In this document: positions 16,482-24,774 of the stretch, piece by piece
Numbering within the stretch: position 1 is the first letter of the stretch
Layout of the letters: each line of letters opens with the position of its first letter
NCBI RefSeq assembly: GCF_003350475.1
Contig: NZ_QQAV01000005.1
Location: forward strand, 124,001 to 188,000
Length of the DNA: 64,000 nucleotides
Direction of reading: 5' to 3'
DNA from: Pseudacidovorax intermedius
GTDB lineage: Bacteria > Pseudomonadota > Gammaproteobacteria > Burkholderiales > Burkholderiaceae_C
Notes under the pieces: generated by a model
Told to the model about the DNA's origin: nothing
The model's database searches: none
Seen by the model: only the letters and a program-made list of their open reading frames with translations
Translations under genes and position numbers: made by a program

Positions 16482-17213
16482 TCAGCGCTGCTCGAGCACG
16501 GCGTCGCCGGGCACCGGACCATGCGACTTGGCTTCGGCACCGTGCCCGTAGGCGCGGCCGAAGTGGCGCTCGATGCGGCGCTGGATCAGGTCCCAGGCCG
16601 TGGTCATGAGCAGGTAGTAGATGGCCGCGACGAGGAACAGCTCCAGCACCATGAACTTCTCCTGGATCAGCACCTGCGTGCGGCGCAGCAGCTCCTCCAT
16701 CGAGATCACCGAGGTGACCGAGGTGGTCTTGAGCAGGCCGTTGATGCTGTTGCCCAGTGTGGGAATGATCAGTCGCATGGCCTGTGGCAGCACCACGTAG
16801 CGCATGGTCTGCGCGCCGGTGAAGCCCATCGCCCGCGCGGCATTGGTCTGTCCGGCCGGGATGGACTGGATGCCGCCGCGCACGATCTCGGCCAGGTAGG
16901 CCGCTTCGTTGAGGATCAGGCCCAGCAGTGCCGACTCGATCACCGACAGCTTCAGGCCCATCTGCGGCAGGCCGGTGTAGATGATGATGAGCTGCACCAA
17001 GAGCGGCGTGCCGCGGAACACCCAGATGTAGAAGTGCGCAGGCGCCGAGAGCCAGCGGTGGCGCGACAGCCGCGCCAGCGCCAGGGCGCAGCCCACGAGC
17101 AGGCCGCCGGCGATGGCGGCCAGCGTCAGCCACAGGGTCGTGACCGCACCCTGGAGGATGTAGGGGTTGAACAAGTAGTCGGCGAATCCCGACCAGCTCC
17201 AGCCTTGGCCCAT
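16482..17213 (-). CDS. Polar amino-acid ABC transporter permease
   Basis: A 243-residue HisM/GlnP-type permease with the EAA-like loop EIVRGGIQSIPAGQTNAARAMGF and TPLLVQLIIIYTGLPQ. A GAAGGA site precedes the ATG at 17213; an earlier in-frame ATG at 17243 has no such site. It lies between the binding protein and the hydantoinase gene. A cognate ATPase gene is not present in this cluster, so the permease must use an ATPase encoded elsewhere. A C-terminal hydrophilic tail of about 25 residues is longer than usual. Confidence 0.9.
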   Translation of the reverse strand: MGQGWSWSGFADYLFNPYILQGAVTTLWLTLAAIAGGLLVGCALALARLSRHRWLSAPAHFYIWVFRGTPLLVQLIIIYTGLPQMGLKLSVIESALLGLILNEAAYLAEIVRGGIQSIPAGQTNAARAMGFTGAQTMRYVVLPQAMRLIIPTLGNSINGLLKTTSVTSVISMEELLRRTQVLIQEKFMVLELFLVAAIYYLLMTTAWDLIQRRIERHFGRAYGHGAEAKSHGPVPGDAVLEQR

Positions 17214-17299
17214 GTGGCGTCCTTCGTGTCGCTTCGATGGCACCTCTGCAAGAGGCGCCTGTCAGGCCCGTCCCGGCGCGGGACGGGCGCCCTGCCCTG

Positions 17300-18124
17300 T
17301 CAGGCTGCCGGTCCCTTGACGACCACGGGGCCGTCGATGGGCTTCACGCCGTATTGGTCGAACAGCTTCTGGAAGCTGCCGTCGGCCTTCATGTCGTTGA
17401 GCACCTTGGCCACGGCATTGGCCAGCTCCTTGTTCTTGGTGGCCAGCGCCACCGGCGTGGGGAACAGGCCCGACAGCACGCGGTCGAAGTCGCCGCGCTT
17501 CTGGTACTCGGCCCCCGTGGAGTCGATGGACAGGGCCACCTCCACCTGGCCTGCGCGCAGCGACTGGAAGGCCATGGCGAAGTTCTCGAAGGTGCGGATG
17601 GTCATGCCCTTGAGGCCCTTGTCGGTGAGCTGCTTGTCCAGCTCGCGCGCCTTGCGCTCCTCGAAGCCGCCGATCTCCACGCCGATGGTCTTGCCCGACA
17701 GGTCCTCGGGCTTGGCGATCTTCAGCGGGTTGCCCTTGGCGGTGCTGATGCTGATGGCCTGGTCCTCGTACTGCAGCATCTGCATCAGCTTGGCGCGCTC
17801 CTCGGTGTAGAAGATGCCGGTGTTGATCAGGTCCCAGCGGCCGGCCTGCAGGCCCGGGATCATGGCCGAGAACTCGATGCGCACGTACTCGGGCGTCAGG
17901 CACAGGCGCTTGGCGATGGCCTCGCCCAGCTCCACGCGCATGCCCTTGAGCGCGCCTGTCTGGTCCACGAACTGCATCGGCGGCAGCGTCGGGTTGACCG
18001 ACATGGTCAGCGTGCCCTTCTTCACCAGTGCCGAATCGGGCACGGGCGACTTGCAGGTCTGGGCGGAGGCGAGGCCGGTGGCCAGCAGGGCCGCGGCGGC
18101 GACGAAAGCGAAGCGCAATTTCAT
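17300..18124 (-). CDS. Amino-acid ABC transporter substrate-binding protein
   Basis: A 274-residue periplasmic binding protein of family 3 (polar amino acids): signal peptide of about 22 residues ending in LASA, then GTLTMSVNPTLPPMQFVDQTGALKGMRVELGEAIAKRLC and IPGLQAGRWDLINTGIFYTEER. It should deliver its ligand to the permease encoded 86 bases downstream. Cluster context points to an amino acid-like or cyclic amide nitrogen compound. Start ATG at 18124 precedes a clear signal peptide. Confidence 0.9.
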   Translation of the reverse strand: MKLRFAFVAAAALLATGLASAQTCKSPVPDSALVKKGTLTMSVNPTLPPMQFVDQTGALKGMRVELGEAIAKRLCLTPEYVRIEFSAMIPGLQAGRWDLINTGIFYTEERAKLMQMLQYEDQAISISTAKGNPLKIAKPEDLSGKTIGVEIGGFEERKARELDKQLTDKGLKGMTIRTFENFAMAFQSLRAGQVEVALSIDSTGAEYQKRGDFDRVLSGLFPTPVALATKNKELANAVAKVLNDMKADGSFQKLFDQYGVKPIDGPVVVKGPAA

Positions 18125-18180
18125 GGGAAGTCCTCGGGGGCAGGTCGAAGTGAAGGGAATGGGGTGAGGCGCGGCGATGC

Positions 18181-19077
18181 TCAGGCCGCGATGGAGTCGA
18201 GCAGGCCGAGGCGGTCGAGCTCGGCACGCAGCTCGGCCTGGTCCTGGGGCGGCAGCGGCAGTCGCGGCGCACGGGGCTGGCCCACGGGCAGGCCCATCAT
18301 GGCCAGGCCGTCCTTGGAAGCGGCGACATAGCGGTGGCCGCCGACCCAGCGCACGATGGGCAGGATCTTCTTGTAGAGCGCGAGGGCCGATTCCATGTCG
18401 CGCTCGTCGGCCACCAGCTCGAACAGGCGGGCCGAATCCTTCGGGATGAGGTTGGAGCACACGGCCACCCAGCCCTGCGCGCCCAGCCAGAAGGACTCGT
18501 AGCCCAGGATGCCGGCGAACACCGTCATGCGGTCGCCGCACAGCTCGATGATGTCCCGCACCCGCGTCACTTCGAGCGTGGACTCCTTGATGTACTGGCA
18601 GGCGTCGATGCGCGACAGGCGCGCCACCAGCGCGGGCTTGAGGTCCACATTGGCCGTGGCCGGGTTGTTGTAGACCATGATGGGGATGTCGATGGCCTCG
18701 CCCACCTTGCGGTAGTGCGCGAACAGCTCGTCGTCGGTGGGCGTGCTGTAGAAGGGCGGAATGATCATGACGCCGTCCGCGCCCATGGTCTGGGCCTCGC
18801 GCGACAGGCGCACGCATTCGTCGGTCCACTCCGCGCCGGTGCCGATCAGCACGGGCACGCGTTTTGCTGCCGTGGACACGCAGGTCTCGATCACCAGATT
18901 GCGTTCCTCGGCATCCAGAGACAGGAATTCGCCGGTGCTGCCCAGCGGGATCAGGCCGTGGATCCCCTGCTCGATCTGCCAGTTCACCAGCTTCTTCAGA
19001 GCCGGCACGTCCACATGTTTGCCGTCGGCGGTGAGAGGGGTGATGAGCACCGTATAGGTGCCACGGAACGCTGTCAT
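18181..19077 (-). CDS. DapA-family Schiff-base lyase or deaminase
   Basis: A 298-residue class I aldolase-fold enzyme of the dihydrodipicolinate synthase/N-acetylneuraminate lyase family. GSTGEF at residues 46-51, Tyr136 in VYNNPA and the Schiff-base lysine Lys164 in YIKEST are present. Besides true DapA the family includes 1-pyrroline-4-hydroxy-2-carboxylate deaminase of hydroxyproline catabolism, keto-acid aldolases and dehydratases. Because the divergent gene encodes a fused equivalent of D-hydroxyproline dehydrogenase-type subunits, a deaminase role in imino acid catabolism is plausible; lysine biosynthesis is unlikely from the context. First gene of the leftward unit. Confidence 0.8.
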   Translation of the reverse strand: MTAFRGTYTVLITPLTADGKHVDVPALKKLVNWQIEQGIHGLIPLGSTGEFLSLDAEERNLVIETCVSTAAKRVPVLIGTGAEWTDECVRLSREAQTMGADGVMIIPPFYSTPTDDELFAHYRKVGEAIDIPIMVYNNPATANVDLKPALVARLSRIDACQYIKESTLEVTRVRDIIELCGDRMTVFAGILGYESFWLGAQGWVAVCSNLIPKDSARLFELVADERDMESALALYKKILPIVRWVGGHRYVAASKDGLAMMGLPVGQPRAPRLPLPPQDQAELRAELDRLGLLDSIAA

Positions 19078-19115
19078 GCCCGGTCCTTGCTCGAAAAAGG
19101 GTCGCGATACGGTTG

Positions 19116-19138
19116 GTATACGTGCAGTATACGTATAC
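19116..19138. promoter_or_regulatory. GTATAC operator array in the divergent promoter region
   Basis: Three GTATAC palindromes start at 19116, 19127 and 19133; the last two join to form the perfect 12-base palindrome GTATACGTATAC at 19127-19138. The array lies midway between the divergent starts at 19077 and 19184. FCD-type GntR regulators bind related GTAT/ATAC symmetrical sites, so the GntR protein at 14203-14889 is the natural candidate. Binding is inferred. Confidence 0.55.
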
Positions 19139-19183
19139 GATATGTGAAATCAACACGATTTCGCAGCCGTCCTTCTTGCGCCG

Positions 19184-22117
19184 ATGACCGACCTCCGCCT
19201 TCGCCATCCCTCCGTCGCCACGGCCGGCCGCACCATCCGCATCCATTACGACGGACATCCGGTGGCCGCCATCGAAGGGGAAACGGTGGCGGCCGCGCTC
19301 ACCGCGGCAGGCCATGTGGCGCTACGCCATACCCGCAGCGGCGAGCGTCGCGGCCTCTATTGCGGCATGGGCGCCTGCCAGGACTGCCTGGTCACCATCG
19401 ACGGCCGGGCCAGCCAGCGGGCCTGCCTGGCCAAGGTCGAGGACGGCCAGGACATCCGTTCACAGATGCCGGCCGGCACGCCGGACGATCCCCTTCAGCC
19501 CTTGACGCCGGCCGCCGGCGCGGCACCCGACGAGCGCACGGTCGACGTGCTGGTGATCGGCGCCGGTCCCGCCGGCCTGGCCGCCGCGCGCACGGCCGCG
19601 CGCACCGGACTCTCGGTGCTGGTGCTGGACGAGCGACCGCAGGCCGGCGGCCAGTACTTCAAGCCGCTTGCGCCTTCGCACCGCAGCGATACCCCGCTGG
19701 ACCGGCAGTTCGCCCAGGGCGAAACCTTGCGCCGGCAAGCCGAGGCGGCCGGCGTCCGCTTCGAACAGGGCGCCCAGGTCTGGGCGGCGTTCTCGCCCCA
19801 GGAGGTTGGTGCGCTCATCGACGGGCGGGCGACGGTGCTTCGCTGCCGTCAGCTGGTGATCGCCCCGGGCGCCTACGAGCGGCCCGTGCCCTTTCCGGGT
19901 TGGACGCTGCCTGGCGTGATGACGACCGGCGCCGCGCAGACCCTGGCGCGGGCCTATCGCGTCGCGCCGGGAGAGCGGGTGCTCATCGCCGGCAACGGTC
20001 CGCTCAACCTGCAACTGGCGGTGGAGTTGCTGCAAGGCGGCGCCAAGGTGCTGGCCGTGGTGGAGTCCGCCCCGGCGCCTTCCGCCGCGCAGATCAAGCC
20101 CGCCCTGGCGGCGATGCGTGCGGCGCCCGACCTTGTGTGGCAGGGCGCCCGCTACCTCAGGCTCCTGCGTCGCGCCGGCGTGCCCGTGCTTTGGGGCCGC
20201 CATGTGGTCGCGGCCGAGGGCGAGGAGCGGGTGCGCCGCGTGGTGCTCGCCGAGCACGCCATGCCGTCGCAGACCACCGCCTTCGACGTAGACACCCTGT
20301 GCCTCGGCTACGGCTTCATCCCCTCCACCGAACTGGCGCGCATGCTGGGCTGCGCGCACCACTCGGCCGGCCGGCATCTGGGCCACCTGGCCACCACGAC
20401 GGCCGAGGACGGCGCCACGTCCGTGCCCGGCGTGTACGTGGTGGGCGACGGTGCCGACCTGGGCGGCGCCCGGGTGGCGCTGGCCCGCGGCACGCTGGCT
20501 GGTGCCGCCGTGGCGCGCGCCCTGGGCCGCACCGTGGCCGCCGACCCGCGCACGGTCACCGACCTGCACCGCGCCGAGGCCTTCCAGCGCGCCCTGTGGT
20601 CGCTCTACCAGGCCCCTCCCCTCTCTCTGGCCGCGGCGCCCGACGACACGGTGCTATGCCGCTGCGAAGAGATCCGCTTCGGCGACGTGCGTGCGCAGAT
20701 CCGCGCCGGCCGCGATTCGCTGGCCGCCATCAAGCGCAACACGCGGCTCGGCATGGGCCGCTGCCAGGGCCGCTACTGCGCCGTCACCGCTGCCAGGCTG
20801 GTGACCGAGATGACCGGCCGTGCCGTGGCGCCCGAGCAGTACCTGGCCCCACGTCCACCCGCCAAGCCGGTGCCTGCGGGGGCACTGGGTTTCGAGAAGC
20901 CCGAATGGGGCGGCCACAAGCCGGCCATCACGCCCAACCTGGCGCGGCCCGTCGAGAGCGCGCCGCTGCCCGACATGCAGGCCGACGTGGTCGTCATCGG
21001 CGCGGGCGTGCTCGGCGCCTCGCTGGCCTACTACCTTTCGCAGGCGGGCCAGGATGTGCTGGTGCTCGACAGGGACGAGCTCAACCTCCAGGCCTCGGGC
21101 GCCAACGCCGGCAGCCTGCATGTGCAGCTGCTCAGCTTCGACTTCGGCGCCAAGGCGCAGGCCGGTGGTGGGCCCGCCGCCGCCACGCTGCCGCTGGGGC
21201 CACTGTCCGTGCGCCTGTGGCAGGAGTTCGAGCAGGACTGCGGCGAAGACCTGGAGATCAAGATCACCGGCGGTCTGATGGTGGCCGACAGCGAGGCCGG
21301 CATGCGCTTCATCGAGGCCAAGGCCGCGCTCGAACGCCAGCACGGCATCGAGGCCCATGTGATCGACGGCGCCGAACTGCGGCGCCTGTCACCGGCCCTG
21401 TCCCAGGGCCTGCTGGGCGCCGAGCTGTGTCCGATGGAAGGCAAGATCAACCCGCTGCGCGCCACCTATGCGCTGGCCGCCCGGGCCCAGGCGCAGGGCG
21501 CGCGCTTCGTGCGCGGCTGCAACGTGCAGTCCATCGAGCGGCTGCCGGGCGACGGCGCCGGCTTCGTGCTTGCCACCTCGCGCGGCACCGTGCGGACGCG
21601 CCGGCTGGTCAACGCCAGCGGGGCCTGGTCCAGCGCGGTGGGCGAGATGCTGGGCGTGCGCATCCCAGTGCAGGGCGCGCCGCTGCAGATGATCGTGACC
21701 GAGCCCGCGCCGCCGCTGGTGGATCACCTGATCGCCCACGCCGACCGGCACCTCAGCCTCAAGCAGGCGGCCAGTGGCGGCCTGCTCATCGGGGGCGGCT
21801 GGACGGCCGCCTTCGATCCGGCCATGCGCCTCAACCGCGCGGTGCGCGACAGCCTCGAAGGCAGCCTGTGGGTTGCGCGCCATGTGCTGCCGGCCGTGGC
21901 GGGCCTGCACATGGTGCGCTGCTGGGCGGGCATGAACGTCAACATCGACGGCGCGCCGATCCTGGGCGAGGTGCCCGGCGTGCCGGGCTTCTACAACGCC
22001 GTGACCTCCAACGGCTACACGCTGGCGCCCATCGCCGGCAAGCTGGTGACCGAGCTGCTCGTGCATGGCGATGCCGGCATGGACCTCACGCCCTTTCGCA
22101 TCGACCGCTTCCTGTGA
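19184..22117 (+). CDS. Fused three-module amino/imino acid dehydrogenase (HcnA-HcnB-HcnC / LhpFEB-like)
   Basis: A 977-residue protein that joins in one chain what are normally three subunits. Residues about 15-95: plant-type [2Fe-2S] domain with Cys60, Cys65, Cys68 and Cys81 (YCGMGACQDC). Residues about 118-470: NAD(P)/FAD-binding oxidoreductase starting with DVLVIGAGPAGLAAA. Residues about 488-535: BFD-like Cys cluster (LCRCEE and GRCQGRYC). Residues about 597-977: DAO-type FAD amine dehydrogenase starting with DVVVIGAGVLGASLA and ending with a GYTLAPIAGK stretch. The family includes hydrogen cyanide synthase, opine oxidases and D-hydroxyproline dehydrogenase. The adjacent DapA-family gene favours an imino-acid or N-substituted amino acid substrate. 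It overlaps a possible GTG start of the M20 gene (GTGA). Confidence 0.85.
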   Translation: MTDLRLRHPSVATAGRTIRIHYDGHPVAAIEGETVAAALTAAGHVALRHTRSGERRGLYCGMGACQDCLVTIDGRASQRACLAKVEDGQDIRSQMPAGTPDDPLQPLTPAAGAAPDERTVDVLVIGAGPAGLAAARTAARTGLSVLVLDERPQAGGQYFKPLAPSHRSDTPLDRQFAQGETLRRQAEAAGVRFEQGAQVWAAFSPQEVGALIDGRATVLRCRQLVIAPGAYERPVPFPGWTLPGVMTTGAAQTLARAYRVAPGERVLIAGNGPLNLQLAVELLQGGAKVLAVVESAPAPSAAQIKPALAAMRAAPDLVWQGARYLRLLRRAGVPVLWGRHVVAAEGEERVRRVVLAEHAMPSQTTAFDVDTLCLGYGFIPSTELARMLGCAHHSAGRHLGHLATTTAEDGATSVPGVYVVGDGADLGGARVALARGTLAGAAVARALGRTVAADPRTVTDLHRAEAFQRALWSLYQAPPLSLAAAPDDTVLCRCEEIRFGDVRAQIRAGRDSLAAIKRNTRLGMGRCQGRYCAVTAARLVTEMTGRAVAPEQYLAPRPPAKPVPAGALGFEKPEWGGHKPAITPNLARPVESAPLPDMQADVVVIGAGVLGASLAYYLSQAGQDVLVLDRDELNLQASGANAGSLHVQLLSFDFGAKAQAGGGPAAATLPLGPLSVRLWQEFEQDCGEDLEIKITGGLMVADSEAGMRFIEAKAALERQHGIEAHVIDGAELRRLSPALSQGLLGAELCPMEGKINPLRATYALAARAQAQGARFVRGCNVQSIERLPGDGAGFVLATSRGTVRTRRLVNASGAWSSAVGEMLGVRIPVQGAPLQMIVTEPAPPLVDHLIAHADRHLSLKQAASGGLLIGGGWTAAFDPAMRLNRAVRDSLEGSLWVARHVLPAVAGLHMVRCWAGMNVNIDGAPILGEVPGVPGFYNAVTSNGYTLAPIAGKLVTELLVHGDAGMDLTPFRIDRFL

Positions 22118-22128
22118 CCTTCTCTCGA

Positions 22129-23391
22129 ATGACCGAACCGACCCTGACGCCCGAGGCCGCCCGCACGCTGATGCGCGGCTTCATCGACGACCACTTCGAC
22201 CAGCAGGTGGACATGCTCGCAGCGCTGGTGCGCTGCCCTTCCGACAACCCGCCCGGCGACTGCGCGCCGCATGCCGAACTGGCCGCCCAGCTGTACGAGG
22301 CGCAGGGCTTCACCGTCGAGCGCCACCCGGTGCCGGCCGAAGAGGCCGCCCGCCACGGCATGCGCAGCGTGGTCAACCTGATCGTGCGCGAGCGCTTCGG
22401 CGACGGCCCGGTGGTGGCGCTCAATGCGCATGGCGACGTCGTGCCGCCCGGTGCCGGATGGACCACCGACCCCTACGGCGGCGAGGTGCGCGATGGCTGG
22501 CTCTATGGCCGCGGCGCGGCCGTGTCCAAGTCCGACTTCACCACCTACGGCCAGGCCCTGCGCGCACTGCGCGCCGCCCATGCGGCCGGCCTGCCGCTGG
22601 CCGGCAGCGTGGAACTGCACCTGACCTACGACGAGGAGACCGGCGGCATGACCGGCCCCGGCTGGCTGCTGTCGCAGGGCCTCAGCCGGCCCGACTATGT
22701 GCTGTCGGCCGCCTTCAGCCACCATGTGGTAGTGGCGCACAACGGCTGCCTGCATCTGGAAGTGACGCTGCACGGCCTCTCGGCCCATGCGGCGCGTCCC
22801 GACACCGGGCACGATGCCATCGAGGCCGCCGCCCATCTGCTGCCAGCGCTCTACCGCTACCGCGACAGCCTTGCACGGCGGCCCTCGAGCACGCCGGGCA
22901 TCACGCATCCCACGCTGGTCGTGGGACTGATCGAAGGCGGCATCAACACCAACGTGGTGGCAGATCGGCTGACGCTGCGCATCGACCGTCGCATCGTGCC
23001 CGAGGAGGTGCCCGAGCAGGTCGAGGCTGAGCTGCGCGAGGTGATCGAAGGTGCCTGCTCGGCGCTGCCCGGCATCCGCGCCGAGGTGCGGCAGATCCTG
23101 CTGGCGCGGCCTTTCGCGCCCGCGCCCGGCAGCGAAGCCTTCGTCGAACTGGTCTGCCGCGAGGCCAGCGCGGTGATGGGCCAGCCGGTCACGCCCATCG
23201 GCGTGCCGCTCTACACCGATGCGCGCCTTTATGCCGAGGCCGGCATCCCCACTGTCATGTTCGGCGCCGGGCCCAAGAGCCTGATCGAGGCCAACGGCCA
23301 CCGGGCCGACGAGCGCGTGCCGCTGCACGAGCTGCGGCTGGCCACGGTGGCGGTGGCCAATGTGCTGCTGGAGCTGCTGACGCCTCGCTGA
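22129..23391 (+). CDS. M20-family amidohydrolase with altered metal ligands
   Basis: A 420-residue ArgE/DapE/carboxypeptidase-type protein. His101 and Asp103 (NAHGDVVPPG), Glu169-Glu170 (TYDEETGG) and a late His in NGHRADERVPL match the canonical metal and catalytic residues. The bridging Asp of the usual GRGAADMKG motif is Val132 here (GRGAAVSKS), and the Glu of the usual GEP motif appears to be Ala (about 195, VLSAAFSHH). The dimerisation domain lies at about residues 205-320. ATG 22129 is used; GTG 22114 would overlap the upstream stop. Co-transcribed with the fused dehydrogenase, it probably removes an N-acyl or N-carbamoyl group, if it is active. Confidence 0.8.
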   Translation: MTEPTLTPEAARTLMRGFIDDHFDQQVDMLAALVRCPSDNPPGDCAPHAELAAQLYEAQGFTVERHPVPAEEAARHGMRSVVNLIVRERFGDGPVVALNAHGDVVPPGAGWTTDPYGGEVRDGWLYGRGAAVSKSDFTTYGQALRALRAAHAAGLPLAGSVELHLTYDEETGGMTGPGWLLSQGLSRPDYVLSAAFSHHVVVAHNGCLHLEVTLHGLSAHAARPDTGHDAIEAAAHLLPALYRYRDSLARRPSSTPGITHPTLVVGLIEGGINTNVVADRLTLRIDRRIVPEEVPEQVEAELREVIEGACSALPGIRAEVRQILLARPFAPAPGSEAFVELVCREASAVMGQPVTPIGVPLYTDARLYAEAGIPTVMFGAGPKSLIEANGHRADERVPLHELRLATVAVANVLLELLTPR

Positions 23392-23397
23392 GTGCGG

Positions 23398-23413
23398 GCG
23401 CGGGCGCCCGCGC
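23398..23413. terminator. GC-rich palindrome between convergent operons
   Basis: GCGCGGGCGCCCGCGC is a perfect 16-base palindrome lying between the convergent M20 gene (ends 23391) and SDR gene (ends 23463). No T-run follows. It is likely to act as a transcription end point or pause for both directions; this is inferred from position. Confidence 0.4.
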
Positions 23414-23462
23414 ATGCTGCGCCGGCCCGCGTCCTACTCGCGTCCGGCGCGCGAGCGAATGC

Positions 23463-24254
23463 CTAACGCGCCGAGGCGCCGCCGTCCACCGGGATGATCG
23501 CGCCCGTCATGTAGCTGGAGGCTGGCGAAGCCAGCAACAGGGCCAGGCCCTGGATCTCGCGCGGATCGGCCACGCGGCCCAGCGGGATGTAGGTGCGCAT
23601 GCGCTCGACCGATTCGGGCAGGCGCAGCCGGCCGCCATTGATGCCGGTCGCAAAGGGGCCCGGCGCGATGGCGTTGACCAGCACGTTGAAGGGCGCCAGT
23701 TCCATGGCCGCCTGCCGCACGAGGTTGTTGACCGCCGCCTTGGAAGCCACATAGGCATAGCCCGACAGTGCCTCCGAGCGCAGCCCGGCGATGGACGAGG
23801 TGACCACGATGCGGCCCTGCCCGCGCGGCTTCATGTGACGGGCGGCAGCCCGCACGGTCACCAGCACGCTGTCGAGGTTGATGCGCAGCACACGGTCCCA
23901 GTTGGCCATGTCCAGGTTCTCCAGGCGGCCGGTGTCGACCATGAAGCCGCGGCCCGCGCTGATGCCCGCGTTCGCGAACACGCAGTCCAGGGCGCCATGC
24001 CGCGCGGCGACATCGTCGATCAGCGCATCGACCGCGCCGGGCGCGGTGACGTCGAGCACCGCCGACTCGGCCAGCGGATGCGCGGCCTGCAGGCGCCGGT
24101 GCTCGGTGGCGAGCGCGTCGGCGTCCACGTCCGTCATCACCGTGCGTGCGCCGGCCTGCAGCATGGCCTCGGCGATGGCCAGGCCCAGGCCGCTGGCGGC
24201 ACCGGTCACCACGACCGTGCGGCCGCTCAGGTCGAAGAACGCGGGCAGGCTCAT
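23463..24254 (-). CDS. Short-chain dehydrogenase/reductase
   Basis: A 263-residue classical SDR: cofactor motif TGAASGLG at about residues 17-24, NAG at about residue 100 (FANAGIS), catalytic Ser in VTSSIAG and YVASK active-site Tyr-Lys. An Asp after the second beta strand (MTDVDAD) suggests NAD preference. The last gene of a seven-gene leftward operon, overlapping the NTF2-like gene by four bases (ATGA). The C-terminus keeps the YMTGAIIPVDGG signature. The substrate, presumably an alcohol or ketone intermediate of the pathway, is unknown. Confidence 0.88.
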   Translation of the reverse strand: MSLPAFFDLSGRTVVVTGAASGLGLAIAEAMLQAGARTVMTDVDADALATEHRRLQAAHPLAESAVLDVTAPGAVDALIDDVAARHGALDCVFANAGISAGRGFMVDTGRLENLDMANWDRVLRINLDSVLVTVRAAARHMKPRGQGRIVVTSSIAGLRSEALSGYAYVASKAAVNNLVRQAAMELAPFNVLVNAIAPGPFATGINGGRLRLPESVERMRTYIPLGRVADPREIQGLALLLASPASSYMTGAIIPVDGGASAR

Positions 24255-24763
24255 TGGGCGGCCTCCTTCTTCTTCTGCACGGGCAGCAGGTGTTCCCAGT
24301 GCTCGGCGGCCTCGATCATGTAGTGCACGGTCAGCACCACGCGCTGGAAGAGCCAGCGCCCGTCGAGCCGGATGTATTCGTCGTCGAAGCGCCCGACCAC
24401 GTACAGGCTCTTGCCCTGGCTGACGGGGCGGCCGTCCATGTAGCTGCGGCCGGTACCGCGGTCGCCCCGCAGCTCGATTTCGTGCTGGTGGATGAACTGC
24501 CGCGCATGTTGCACCGGAAAGTCCTGGAAGAAGCGGCGGATCGCGTCGCGGCCCCCCACCTCCGGCCGGCCGTTGTAGACCACTGTGGCGTCCGGTGCGA
24601 AGAGTTCGTACAGGCGCGGGCCCTCGTCCTCGTTGACCAGTTCGTGGTAGCGGTTGCGCAGGGCGCGGATGGCGTCCAGGTCGTCCTGCCGGTCGAGCCG
24701 GGCCTGGAGCTGCGCGACCTGGGCAGCCAGGCGCGCCAGTTCGGTGTCGGGGGTGGTCGTCAT
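24251..24763 (-). CDS. SnoaL/NTF2-like protein
   Basis: A 170-residue protein with an N-terminal helical stretch rich in Leu and Gln (about residues 8-35, short coiled coil likely) followed by a SnoaL-like fold: IRALRNRYHELVNEDEGPRLYELFAPDATVVYNG is typical. The fold includes isomerases, dehydratases, dehydrochlorinases and hydroxylase subunits, so the reaction is not predictable. An AAGGAA site precedes ATG 24763. It lies between two SDR genes, 11 bases from the one upstream. Confidence 0.8.
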   Translation of the reverse strand: MTTTPDTELARLAAQVAQLQARLDRQDDLDAIRALRNRYHELVNEDEGPRLYELFAPDATVVYNGRPEVGGRDAIRRFFQDFPVQHARQFIHQHEIELRGDRGTGRSYMDGRPVSQGKSLYVVGRFDDEYIRLDGRWLFQRVVLTVHYMIEAAEHWEHLLPVQKKKEAAQ

Positions 24764-24774
24764 CAAGGGTTCCT

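Noticed and set aside
18181-19077. Assignment of the DapA-family gene as the biosynthetic dapA.
   Set aside because: It is embedded in a catabolic cluster with an operator array; the family is functionally broad and no lysine pathway genes are near.
19184-22117. Annotation of the fused dehydrogenase as hydrogen cyanide synthase.
   Set aside because: The module order is shared with HcnABC, but the neighbouring DapA-like, hydantoinase and M20 genes suggest catabolism of another amine; no evidence for glycine specificity.
18334-22128. Upstream extension of the M20 frame by more than 1200 codons.
   Set aside because: It runs through the DapA-like gene in antisense and through the fused dehydrogenase in another frame; homology begins only at 22129.
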